In this document: piece after piece, positions 6,435-12,253 of the stretch
Layout: every line of letters begins with the position of its first letter
How positions within the stretch are numbered: position 1 is the stretch's first letter
Assembly: GCA_003248775.1 (NCBI GenBank)
Contig: QFQX01000092.1
Span: forward strand, 1 to 12,253
Length of the DNA stretch: 12,253 nucleotides
DNA from: Shinella sp.
Lineage (GTDB): Bacteria; Pseudomonadota; Alphaproteobacteria; Rhizobiales; Rhizobiaceae
Direction of reading: 5' to 3'
The notes under the pieces: generated by a model
The model's database searches: none
Seen by the model: the letters and a program-made list of their open reading frames with translations, nothing else
Told to the model about the DNA's origin: nothing
Translations under genes and position numbers: made by a program

Positions 6435-6445
6435 TCCGTGTCGCG
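6420..6445 (-). terminator. Perfect 9-bp stem-loop spanning the BON gene stop codon
   Basis: CGCGACACG (6420-6428) and CGTGTCGCG (6437-6445) are perfectly complementary across the loop CTTTAGTC, which contains the stop codon on the minus strand. One arm is in the repeat element and the other in the last codons of the BON gene. It may help end the BON transcript or protect its 3' end. No clean T-run follows (ATCTTTC on the minus strand). Confidence 0.4.
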
Positions 6446-6928
6446 CGGAATGTGACTGTCGCTGCCGATGGTCTCTAAGCGGTTGTGGACCCTCTCGATG
6501 CCCTTCACGCCCAGCACCTTCATTTCCACAAGCCGGCGCTCGTCAGCCGTATCGACGCTGCCGCGAAGCGTCACCACGTGACTTTCCACACGAATGTCGA
6601 TCAAATCGGCATTCACACCGGGAAGATTCTCGATCAAGGCGGCAATGTCCGATTCGAGCTGGTCGTCATCTTCGGTGCGGCGCTCGTCCCCCGTTTCCGG
6701 AAAGGCCGGCGTGTCGCCGGCATCCGGCCCTGCGCGGGTGATTCTGATCCCGTCATCGCGTTCCCGGTCGAAATTGCCGTCGGCTTCCCCGTAGGCGGCG
6801 TTGCCGACCGGTTTGCGGCTGGCGGCAGAATCGTCGTCATAGGGCCAGCCGTTCTCCAGATCGCGCTGCTCGAAATCGCGATAGTCTTCTTCGCGGGACA
6901 GTTCGTCCTTGCGCTTGCCATTTTCCAT
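6431..6928 (-). CDS. BON domain-containing protein
   Basis: This is a 165-residue acidic, hydrophilic protein. The C-terminal BON domain (~90-153) reads LESDIAALIENLPGVNADLIDIRVESHVVTLRG-style: a helix, then paired strands with the conserved V-LRGSV turn, then DERRLVEMKVLGVKGIERVHNRL as the second helix and strand. BON domains are small phospholipid- or surface-binding modules found in OsmY-type stress proteins. The first ~88 residues are low complexity, rich in Asp, Glu, Arg and Gly, and probably disordered. There is no signal peptide, so unlike OsmY it should be cytoplasmic. ATG 6928 follows GGGGAG with good spacing. The stop codon lies inside the end of a palindromic repeat. The 237 bp upstream (6929-7165) hold no convincing gene. 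Confidence 0.88.
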   Translation of the reverse strand: MENGKRKDELSREEDYRDFEQRDLENGWPYDDDSAASRKPVGNAAYGEADGNFDRERDDGIRITRAGPDAGDTPAFPETGDERRTEDDDQLESDIAALIENLPGVNADLIDIRVESHVVTLRGSVDTADERRLVEMKVLGVKGIERVHNRLETIGSDSHIPRDTD

Positions 6929-7165
6929 GAAGTTCTCCCCTTGGGGTCAAAACTCGATCAGAATAGGTGTCCTGCGCGCCGCATCTTGGGCCTTAACATG
7001 AGAAAAGGTGCAGGAAATGCGGATCATTTTCAAGCTTTTCCGAAGCCGCAGGGCCATTATGCGGCGTGCCCGAAGGGCTTGGCTCGGCGATGCTCCACAC
7101 CCCCTGGCGGCCGATCTCACCTGAAACGTCCATATCGGCTTTCGGTTCGATCTTTGCCGAGAGAA

Positions 7166-7660
7166 TCAGGCCTGACTTTTCTCCCACTTCTTCACGACAC
7201 GTTCGCGCTTCAGCCGGGAGAGACGCTGAAGCCAGAAAATGCCGTCGAGCTGGTCGATTTCATGCTGCATGCAGATCGCGGCAAAACCTTCCAGCCTGAC
7301 CTTGTGGCTAACGCCCTCAAGGTCGTCATATTGCAGGTCGACAGCCTTTGGGCGCGTGACCGTTTCCATGGCGCCAGGCATCGAGACGCTGCCTTCCTCA
7401 TGCTCCATGGTTTCGGGAGAGGACCACAGGATTTCCGGATTGGCATAGTCGCAGCGCCCGCCGAGCTGCGGCAGGTCGAGCACCACGAGGCGAAGCGTCT
7501 CCCCGATGTGTGCAGCGGTGATGCCGACGCCCGGAGCCGCTTTCATCGTGTCGAAGAGGTCGTCGGCCAGCTGCTTCAATGCCCCGTCGAAAATCGTGAC
7601 CGGCTGGCAGGGGACTTTCAGCCGAGGGTCGGGAAAACGAACGATCGGGCGAATGCTCAT
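7166..7660 (-). CDS. Peptide deformylase-like protein lacking two metal ligands
   Basis: The protein is 164 residues with the overall deformylase fold and length, but all three signature motifs are altered. Motif 1 (normally GxGxAAxQ) is GVGITAAHIG at ~44-53, with His in place of Gln. Motif 2 (normally EGCLS) is EGSVS at ~89-93, replacing the metal-binding Cys with Ser. Motif 3 (normally HExDH) is HEIDQ at ~133-137, keeping the first His and catalytic Glu but replacing the second His ligand with Gln. Canonical Fe/Zn binding is therefore unlikely and N-formyl-Met removal doubtful. Such deformylase-like proteins are known beside a true Def in rhizobia. The C-terminus is lysine/arginine-rich (LSRLKRERVVKKWEKSQA). 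ATG 7660 has AAGGA upstream; a longer frame to 7729 has an unconvincing basic N-terminus. Confidence 0.9.
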   Translation of the reverse strand: MSIRPIVRFPDPRLKVPCQPVTIFDGALKQLADDLFDTMKAAPGVGITAAHIGETLRLVVLDLPQLGGRCDYANPEILWSSPETMEHEEGSVSMPGAMETVTRPKAVDLQYDDLEGVSHKVRLEGFAAICMQHEIDQLDGIFWLQRLSRLKRERVVKKWEKSQA

Positions 7661-7813
7661 GCTTTGTATTTCCTTGCTAATGGGGCAGGGTCGGGCCCAT
7701 TTCCGGGATCGTCGGGGCCTCTGCTCCATGACCGCTGGACCTCTTCAGGGAGATAGGTTAGCAGGAAGCGTTCGCATTTGCACAGTTCACCGGCGGATGC
7801 GCCTATGCAATTG

Positions 7814-7842
7814 TTGACAAAGCGTTTTTTGACGCCATTCTC
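7814..7842 (+). promoter_or_regulatory. Possible promoter of mgtE
   Basis: A perfect TTGACA (7814-7819) is followed after 17 bp by ATTCTC (7837-7842), a poor -10 box. It lies ~55 bp upstream of the mgtE start in the 235-bp divergent gap shared with the deformylase-like gene. No aptamer-like leader is obvious. Confidence 0.3.
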
Positions 7843-7895
7843 CTTGTCGGCCGGAAAGCCGCATAAAGCCAGCAGAACGAGACGGGGGCGCGAAG

Positions 7896-9311
7896 ATGAC
7901 GGAGACCGGCGAAGAAACCCGCATCCGTTCCTCTCAGGACGACGCAGCCGACATCTATGCGGAAGACGGCTCGATCCGTTCCGATTTTCTGGCGATGGTC
8001 GGGGCAGCGATTGCCGACCGCGATCTTCTCTTTCTTCGTCAGCATGTGGCGCGCCTGCACGAATCCGAACTCGGCGACCTGATCGAGGCAATCCAGCCCG
8101 ACCAGCGCATCGCGCTGGTGCGCCTGCTCGGCGACGACTTCGACCTGACGGCGCTGACCGAGGTGGACGAAGGCATCCGCCTGCAGATCGTCGAACACCT
8201 CCCGAACGCCCAGATCGCCGCTGCGATCGGCGATCTCGATTCGGACGACGCTGTCTATATTCTCGAAGACCTCGACCACGAGGATCGGGAAGAGATCCTT
8301 GCGCAACTGCCGTTTACCGAACGGGTTCGTCTGCGCCGGGCCCTCGACTATCCGGAAAGCTCGGCCGGTCGACGCATGCAGACGGAATTCGTCGCCGTCC
8401 CGCCGTTCTGGACGGTCGGCCAGACGATCGACTACATGCGCGACGAAGAGGACCTGCCGGAAAGCTTCACCCAGATCTTCGTCATCGACCCCACCTTCAA
8501 GCTGCTAGGTACGCTTGATCTCGACCGCATCCTGCGCACCAAGCGGCAGGTGAAAATCGAAACGATCATGCGCGAAACCACCCATTCGATTCCTGCCGAA
8601 ATGGACCAGGAAGAGGCTTCCCAGCTGTTCGAGCAGTACGACCTTCTCTCCGCGGCCGTCGTGGACGAGAACGGGCGTCTTGTCGGTATCCTGACCATCG
8701 ATGACGTCGTTGACGTTATCCAGGAAGAAGCTGAAGAAGACCTGATGCGCCTCGGTGGCGTCGGCGACGAAGAGCTGTCGGACAGCGTCGTGGAGACTTC
8801 CCGTTCGCGGGTGCCGTGGCTTGCCGTCAACCTCTTTACCGCCTTTGTCTCGGCCTCCGTCATCTCGCTCTTCGAGGCAACCATCGAACAGGTGGTGGCG
8901 CTCGCGATCCTTATGCCGATCGTGGCCGGCATGGGCGGCAATGCCGGCTCGCAGACGATGACCGTGACGGTGAGGGCGCTTGCGACCCGTAACCTCGACA
9001 TTCACAACGCCTGGCGCGTGGCGCGCCGCGAGGCCGGTGTCGGCCTCATCAACGGCATACTCTTCGGCTGTCTCGTCGGCGTCGTGGCGGGGCTCTGGTT
9101 CCACGACGCCTCGATCGGTGGTCTGATTACCACCGCCATGCTGATCAACATGTTCGCGGCCGCAATGGCCGGGATGACGATCCCGTTGCTTCTACATCGC
9201 ACCGGCGCAGACCCCGCGGTTTCGTCTGCTGTGTTCGTCACCGCCATTACCGATACGACCGGGTTCTTCTCGTTCCTCGGCCTCGCCACATGGTGGTTTA
9301 TGTCGAGCTGA
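7896..9311 (+). CDS. mgtE: Magnesium transporter MgtE
   Basis: This is an inner-membrane Mg2+ channel/transporter of 471 residues that works as a homodimer. The cytosolic N domain (~30-155) has the superhelical MgtE repeats (IQPDQRIALVRLLGDDFDL, LPNAQIAAAIGDLDSDDAVYIL). Tandem CBS domains (~160-280) sense Mg2+ (GTLDLDRIL, GILTIDDVVDVIQEEAEED), followed by the plug helix and five transmembrane helices from ~306. The pore signature MPIVAGMGGNAGSQT is at ~340-354, GADPA at ~437-441, and the ion-selectivity Asp at ~453 in TAITDTTGFFSF. By analogy with T. thermophilus MgtE, high cytosolic Mg2+ bound at the CBS/N interface closes the pore. The first ~25 residues extend beyond the core. ATG 7896 is the only good start; its ribosome site is modest. 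Only 66 bp separate it from merR, which has its own promoter. Confidence 0.96.
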   Translation: MTETGEETRIRSSQDDAADIYAEDGSIRSDFLAMVGAAIADRDLLFLRQHVARLHESELGDLIEAIQPDQRIALVRLLGDDFDLTALTEVDEGIRLQIVEHLPNAQIAAAIGDLDSDDAVYILEDLDHEDREEILAQLPFTERVRLRRALDYPESSAGRRMQTEFVAVPPFWTVGQTIDYMRDEEDLPESFTQIFVIDPTFKLLGTLDLDRILRTKRQVKIETIMRETTHSIPAEMDQEEASQLFEQYDLLSAAVVDENGRLVGILTIDDVVDVIQEEAEEDLMRLGGVGDEELSDSVVETSRSRVPWLAVNLFTAFVSASVISLFEATIEQVVALAILMPIVAGMGGNAGSQTMTVTVRALATRNLDIHNAWRVARREAGVGLINGILFGCLVGVVAGLWFHDASIGGLITTAMLINMFAAAMAGMTIPLLLHRTGADPAVSSAVFVTAITDTTGFFSFLGLATWWFMSS

Positions 9312-9320
9312 GACGGCAAA

Positions 9321-9349
9321 ATTGACTTGTACGTAAAAGTCAATATTAT
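9321..9349 (+). promoter_or_regulatory. Promoter with embedded palindromic operator upstream of the MerR-type gene
   Basis: ATTGACTTGTAC and GTAAAAGTCAAT (9321-9344) form a palindrome matching at 11 of 12 symmetric pairs (perfect outer arms ATTGACTT/AAGTCAAT). The same bases supply a -35 TTGACT (9322-9327) and abut a -10 TATTAT (9344-9349), with a 16-bp spacer. A dyad filling the spacer is the arrangement used by MerR-family proteins, though their activated promoters usually have 19-20 bp spacers. A 16-bp spacer fits autorepression better. It starts only 10 bp after the mgtE stop codon. Confidence 0.65.
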
Positions 9350-9372
9350 ACCGTTTCCCTAATGAAGCGGTA
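9349..9372 (+). promoter_or_regulatory. Second inverted repeat just before the merR start codon
   Basis: TACCGTTTC (9349-9357) and GAAGCGGTA (9364-9372) pair over nine positions with one G-U, with a 6-base loop. The right arm holds the only ribosome-site-like bases (GAAG) before the GTG start. If transcription begins near 9356, the left arm is only partly transcribed, so a DNA-level role is as likely as an RNA hairpin. Confidence 0.4.
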
Positions 9373-9377
9373 CGGTT

Positions 9378-9764
9378 GTGAAGAAGTATTACAGTATAAC
9401 AGAATTGACGCGTGAATTCGGTGTCTCGACCCGGACACTTCGCTTCTATGAAGACGAAGGTTTGATCCATCCGGAACGTCGTGGCCGTACGCGTCTTTAT
9501 CGCGCGGCCGACCGCAGACTGCTGCAGGAAATCCTGCGCGGGCGTCGAATTGGCTTCACCATAGCCGAAATCCGCGAAGTTATCCACGTCTACAAGGAAC
9601 CGCCGGGCGAGATCGGCCAGTTGAAGCTGATGATGAAGCGCATCGACGAGAAGCGTGAGGATCTTCGCCAGAAGCGCCGTGATATCGACGAGACACTGGC
9701 GGAACTGGACAATGCCGAAGAGGCCTGTCTGACGCGCCTCGTGGAAATCGGTGTCGGCACCTGA
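9378..9764 (+). CDS. MerR family transcriptional regulator
   Basis: This is a 128-residue DNA-binding protein. The winged helix-turn-helix of the MerR family occupies ~4-70: YSITELTREFGVSTRTLRFYEDEGLI, then the wing HPERRGRTRLYRAADRRLL, then the second helical pair ending at ~70. A long charged coiled coil (~79-115; MMKRIDEKREDLRQKRRDIDETL) mediates dimerisation. The effector region is very short and has one Cys (~117), so it lacks the metal-binding pattern of MerR, CueR or ZntR. Small MerR proteins of this shape control acyl-CoA/branched-chain amino acid degradation (LiuR-like) in other proteobacteria, which is only a possibility here. The start is GTG at 9378; an out-of-frame ATG lies at 9362. 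An operator-like palindrome upstream suggests autoregulation. Confidence 0.92.
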   Translation: MKKYYSITELTREFGVSTRTLRFYEDEGLIHPERRGRTRLYRAADRRLLQEILRGRRIGFTIAEIREVIHVYKEPPGEIGQLKLMMKRIDEKREDLRQKRRDIDETLAELDNAEEACLTRLVEIGVGT

Positions 9765-9772
9765 CGGAAAGA

Positions 9773-9793
9773 GGCTGTGTGGTTCACACGGCC
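9773..9793. terminator. Bidirectional terminator hairpin between convergent genes
   Basis: GGCTGTGTG and CACACGGCC form a 9-bp stem with one G-U pair and a 3-base loop, 8 bases after the merR stop and 23 bases from the stop of the convergent methyltransferase gene. T-rich tracts on both sides are short (GTTTC, TCTTTCC), so efficiency is uncertain. Confidence 0.5.
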
Positions 9794-9815
9794 GCCCGTT
9801 TCAGAAATCCGCCCC

Positions 9816-10292
9816 TCAGATCCAGCGCCGCGTATGCTGGCAATAATGCTCGAAATCGGCGCCGAAGCGCGCCAGCAGATGCATTTCCTCGCAACGGATG
9901 GCGACCATCGTGGTCAGCGTCGCCGCCGTCAGGCCGGCAATGAAAAACCATGCATTGCCGGTCAGCAGGCCAAACGCCACCGTCAGAAGCGTGTAGCCGA
10001 GATAGATCGGATTACGCGTGAAGCGGAACGGACCCGTCGTTACCAGTCGTTGGGCGCAACGGTTCGGCAGGACGGCAGTGTGGGAATCCAGCAGGGTTTT
10101 TACCGCCCAGAGATCGAGCGCGACTGCGACCGCCACCAGCAATCCACCGGCAACAATGAAGACATAGCCATCGCCCCGCGCCGGCGGAAGTATCCCGACA
10201 TAGCGGTCGGCGAGGAAGGCCACTGCCATGGCCAGAACATAAACGACCGGCGGCCAGGGATACCGCAGCGGCTTCAACCTATAAGCATTCAT
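9816..10292 (-). CDS. Integral membrane methyltransferase of the ICMT/PEMT-like family
   Basis: This is a 158-residue membrane protein. Hydrophobic helices lie at ~15-33, ~43-62, ~95-111 and ~113-131. The family signature for S-adenosylmethionine binding is clear: LVTTGPFRFTRNPIYLGY at ~83-100 and, after the last helices, EEMHLLARFGADFEHY...RRWI at ~135-158. Relatives methylate phospholipid head groups, isoprenylcysteine or other membrane-borne acceptors; the substrate cannot be told here. ATG 10292 has AGGA upstream. It starts 12 bp after the stop of the DUF1624 gene on the same strand, so the two are almost certainly cotranscribed, and it is the last gene of the run before the bidirectional hairpin at 9773. 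Confidence 0.9.
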   Translation of the reverse strand: MNAYRLKPLRYPWPPVVYVLAMAVAFLADRYVGILPPARGDGYVFIVAGGLLVAVAVALDLWAVKTLLDSHTAVLPNRCAQRLVTTGPFRFTRNPIYLGYTLLTVAFGLLTGNAWFFIAGLTAATLTTMVAIRCEEMHLLARFGADFEHYCQHTRRWI

Positions 10293-10304
10293 GATCAGAT
10301 CCTG

Positions 10305-11273
10305 TCATTGACTGATGGCTGAACATTCACGCGCGAGCTTCAATATCCGCTCATCCTTGTCCGGCAAGATTGCGCCGGACTGGAGCGGTGCCAGCAGTGA
10401 CTGTTCCTGCAGACGGTCCAAGGTGCAGGAACAGAAACGGGTGCATAGTCCCGCTTCGCTTCCTTCCGTCTGGCATGCCGTCTGACAGCTCATCATGTAC
10501 GACTGTATAGGATCAGGTCCCTGGGGCGGCGCTATGATCGACATCAAATAAACGATGGCAATCAGCACCGGTTGGTGGATGAGGTATACGATCAGGCTGT
10601 GCCGCCCGCCCCAGCGCAGCCAGCGGGGGCCTTCGGGAAGGCGTGCCAGCACATCCAGCCAGCCTCGGGAATGGGCAATGCGGGCGGCAGCGACGCCCAG
10701 CAGCAGGGCGCCGCTCCAGGGAAGCATCGGCACATAATCGTTGGATCGCGGCAGATTCTGCGAAAGCCCGAGGAACAGCAGCCAGGGGGCGTCGAAAGTT
10801 TCCGACTGGTAATAAACCGGCAACGCGATGATGACGGCCGCCACGGCTATCGTCAGAAGCGGTGGTGCTCTCAAGAAAAGCAGGCCAAGCAGGCTTGCGG
10901 CCGCGATACTGTGAAGGATGCCGAAGAAGATCATCCCGTCCGGCATGGCTATTGCGGTTGCGGCCGTGATCGCCAATGCAGCCGCGACGATGATGCCGAG
11001 ACGCTTCAGGAAGGATTTCAGCCGCAGTTCCGGATAATGGGCCAGTACGAGGCTGAAGCCGGCCAGAAACAGGAAGCTGGAGGCGATGCAGCGCGCATAG
11101 ATCTTCAGCGGTCCATGTGTCGAGGTTCCCGGATCCAGATAGCCGAAGAATTCGAGGTCCCAGCTGAAATGGTAGGTCGCCATGGCGATCAGCGCCAGCC
11201 CGCGGGCGGCATCGTACGCGCCAATACGGGGATGCGCCGATGGTTTTTCTGTGCGCTCGGAGGAGGACGGCAC
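10305..11273 (-). CDS. DUF1624 (heparan-alpha-glucosaminide N-acetyltransferase-like) membrane protein with Cys-rich tail
   Basis: This is a multi-pass inner-membrane protein of 322 residues. The family hallmark near the N-terminus is IGAYDAARGLALIAMATYHFSWDL (~17-40; written here as IGAYDAARG then ALIAMATYHFSWDL), with the conserved His. About eight more hydrophobic helices follow (RWGGRHSLIVYLIHQPVLI near the last). By family analogy it may acetylate or acylate a sugar across the membrane; the substrate is unknown. The last ~60 residues form a soluble tail with cysteines at ~263, 267, 277, 281, 283 and 317. Start: GTG 11273 has AAGGGA six bases upstream. Longer frames from ATG 11369 or 11381 lack a ribosome site and overlap the upstream gene's end, so I prefer GTG. 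The gene lies between DUF599 (79 bp) and the methyltransferase (12 bp). Confidence 0.85.
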   Translation of the reverse strand: MPSSSERTEKPSAHPRIGAYDAARGLALIAMATYHFSWDLEFFGYLDPGTSTHGPLKIYARCIASSFLFLAGFSLVLAHYPELRLKSFLKRLGIIVAAALAITAATAIAMPDGMIFFGILHSIAAASLLGLLFLRAPPLLTIAVAAVIIALPVYYQSETFDAPWLLFLGLSQNLPRSNDYVPMLPWSGALLLGVAAARIAHSRGWLDVLARLPEGPRWLRWGGRHSLIVYLIHQPVLIAIVYLMSIIAPPQGPDPIQSYMMSCQTACQTEGSEAGLCTRFCSCTLDRLQEQSLLAPLQSGAILPDKDERILKLARECSAISQ

Positions 11274-11352
11274 GATCAATCCCTTTGTTGGTGAACCGCC
11301 CCGCACGAACGGCAGGAGCGTCTGCGTCGGAGAGACCTCAAAGGCGGCCTTT

Positions 11353-12045
11353 TCATGGCGTAGTCTCATGAAGAAGCGCAAGCCGCGCTTCGGAGAAGAA
11401 TTGCCTGCGGATAAGTACGATGAAGACGATCGTCGATGTGGCCATGAAGAGATAGGGGCTGGCGAACCAGCCCAGATAGCCGATCGACATGAAAAGCGCG
11501 CGCAGGCCAGCGTTGAAATGGCTTGCGGCGATGATGTTCATGCGGATGGCGATCTCGGCCGCCTTTTGCGCCCCTTCCGGATCGCGACGCGCCTCCTCCG
11601 TCATGGGCAGTCCACCGAAGAGAATGGTGCAGTAGTTGAACAGCCGGTAAGACCAGCCGAACTTGAAGAAGGAATAGCCGAAGATCGCGGTGAGGACGAA
11701 GACCTTGATCTCGAAGGTGGTACGGCCGCCGGGAAGCACGAAGGGCAAATCCTTCAGCACCGAATCCACCTTGTCCGTCTGTCCGAGAAGAGCAAAACAG
11801 CCGCCGATCGCAAGGATCGAGGTCGAGGCGAAGAAGGCCGTTCCATTCTGCAGACCGGCTAGGATCTGCGTGTCGATCATCTTCAGGTCACGCTTCAGCG
11901 AATTCATGATCCAGGCGTGGCGGCGTTCCGCCATGACCTGCGTCAGGCTGCTGCGCGAAAGGATGCGCGCTTGACCGGTGATCCAGGAATAGCCGACCCA
12001 GAGGATGATGAAGAGGATAAGGGCGCAATAATCGGCAAGGGTCAT
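11353..12045 (-). CDS. DUF599 family membrane protein
   Basis: This is a 230-residue inner-membrane protein of unknown function. Hydrophobic segments lie at ~4-20, ~68-88, ~113-130 and ~183-212. The region between the first two is basic and helical (RRHAWIMNSLKRDLKMIDTQILAGLQNGTAFFAS spread over ~41-74), a pattern I associate with DUF599, as is FKFGWSYRLFNYCTILFGG (~127-145). HFNAGLRALFMSIGYLGWF (~176-194) follows an acidic/basic loop. ATG 12045 has GGAG seven bases upstream. A longer reading to 12195 would translate straight through a non-coding repeat element and is rejected. It is the first gene of the minus-strand run, and its leader or promoter region is occupied by the repeat at 12078-12182. 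Confidence 0.85.
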   Translation of the reverse strand: MTLADYCALILFIILWVGYSWITGQARILSRSSLTQVMAERRHAWIMNSLKRDLKMIDTQILAGLQNGTAFFASTSILAIGGCFALLGQTDKVDSVLKDLPFVLPGGRTTFEIKVFVLTAIFGYSFFKFGWSYRLFNYCTILFGGLPMTEEARRDPEGAQKAAEIAIRMNIIAASHFNAGLRALFMSIGYLGWFASPYLFMATSTIVFIVLIRRQFFSEARLALLHETTP

Positions 12046-12077
12046 GGCAGGGCTCCGGTCGATTCCACGAGATGTTT

Positions 12078-12182
12078 TAGAGCATAATCCGACCGGAGTG
12101 AAACGAGGATCGATAAGATTATGCTTCAAACAAAAGGGCTTAGAGTGCCGATCCGATTCAATCAAATCGAACAGCGCTCTAG
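12078..12182. repeat. Rhizobial palindromic/mosaic intergenic element, copy 2
   Basis: The ends TAGAGC (12078-12083) and GCTCTA (12176-12181) are inverted. The first internal palindrome is GCATAATC (12082-12089) with GATTATGC (12117-12124). A linker CAAAAGGGCTTAGAG matches the AAGGGCTTA(A/G)AG linker of copy 1. A second AT/GC palindrome around CGATT/AATCG (12134-12160) precedes the right end. Same architecture as copy 1 but a different left hairpin, as expected for a mosaic family. It begins 33 bp upstream of the DUF599 start codon. Confidence 0.7.
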
Positions 12183-12253
12183 GGTCAAAACCCAATCATA
12201 TTATTGATTTATTTTTATATTTGTGATTCAAAGTCTTAAACGGAGGCTTTGAT
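12183..12253 (+). other. AT-rich leader, possibly of a gene starting at the window edge
   Basis: The last 70 bases are sharply AT-richer than the rest. They end with CGGAGG, five bases (CTTTG), and AT at the final two positions. If the next base is G, this is a good ribosome site with ATG for a plus-strand gene divergent from DUF599. No clean promoter boxes are seen. Confidence 0.35.

Noticed and set aside
6993..7187. 64-residue minus-strand frame between the deformylase-like and BON genes
   Set aside because: It overlaps the deformylase-like gene end, has no ribosome site of note and no recognisable feature. It could be a small protein, but the sequence gives no support.
6485..7756. 423-residue open frame on the plus strand across the BON and deformylase-like genes
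   Set aside because: It is antisense to two genes with clear family motifs and its translation shows no recognisable domain. Long antisense frames are expected in GC-rich DNA.
7661..7895. Mg2+ riboswitch upstream of mgtE
   Set aside because: The distance from the possible promoter to the start codon is only ~50 bases, and no multi-helix aptamer or terminator/antiterminator pair is visible.
11274..11381. Longer N-terminus for the DUF1624 protein
   Set aside because: It lacks a ribosome site, overlaps the DUF599 gene end, and adds a non-membrane, atypical segment. GTG 11273 has a good AAGGGA.
12046..12195. 50-residue N-terminal extension of the DUF599 protein
   Set aside because: It translates the palindromic repeat. 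ATG 12045 has GGAG at proper spacing and begins directly with the membrane helix.
1..12253. CRISPR array, defence island, prophage or transposon
   Set aside because: There are no regularly spaced direct repeats, and no transposase, integrase, nuclease or toxin-antitoxin pair. Gene content and composition are uniformly chromosomal.

Overview
The window looks like ordinary chromosome of an alphaproteobacterium of the Rhizobiales, probably Rhizobiaceae (Rhizobium/Agrobacterium/Ensifer group). The base composition and codon use are GC-rich. A catalytically degenerate peptide-deformylase-like protein of the rhizobial type is present. Two intergenic elements have the architecture of the rhizobial palindromic/mosaic repeats (RPE/RIME). 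No genus-specific marker allows a finer call.

Layout, left to right. (1) 1-596, minus: 5' part of a class III alcohol dehydrogenase (glutathione-dependent formaldehyde oxidation), cut by the window edge. (2) 720-3508, minus: a GNAT acetyltransferase, a membrane M50 zinc protease with an apparent SRPBCC-like front domain, and an unrecognised 239-residue protein with a weak internal repeat and a 27-bp palindrome touching its ribosome site. (3) 3608-5193: an EamA/DMT transporter (minus), divergent from a small XRE-type regulator (plus). (4) 5224-6267: lipB (minus), divergent from a tRNA-Leu(GAG) gene (plus) whose 3' end carries a perfect 12-nt tandem duplication, followed by a strong terminator. 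(5) 6332-7660: a palindromic repeat element that runs into the end of a BON-domain gene, then the deformylase-like gene (both minus). (6) 7896-9764, plus: magnesium transporter mgtE, then a MerR-type regulator preceded by a near-perfect 24-bp operator-like palindrome. (7) 9816-12045, minus: a probable three-gene run (DUF599 membrane protein, DUF1624 acyltransferase-like membrane protein, ICMT/PEMT-like methyltransferase), with a second repeat element just upstream. (8) The last 70 bases are AT-rich and end in GGAGG plus 'AT', possibly the leader of a plus-strand gene starting at the edge.

Most genes are independent housekeeping or accessory units; only the 12045-9816 run looks like an operon of related (membrane) function. 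I see no CRISPR array, transposase, integrase, phage gene or defence island, and no clear new multi-gene system. The observations most worth checking are the 12-nt duplication inside tRNA-Leu(GAG), the loss of metal ligands in the deformylase-like protein, the SRPBCC-like/M50 fusion, and the palindromes at the starts of the 239-residue gene and the merR gene.
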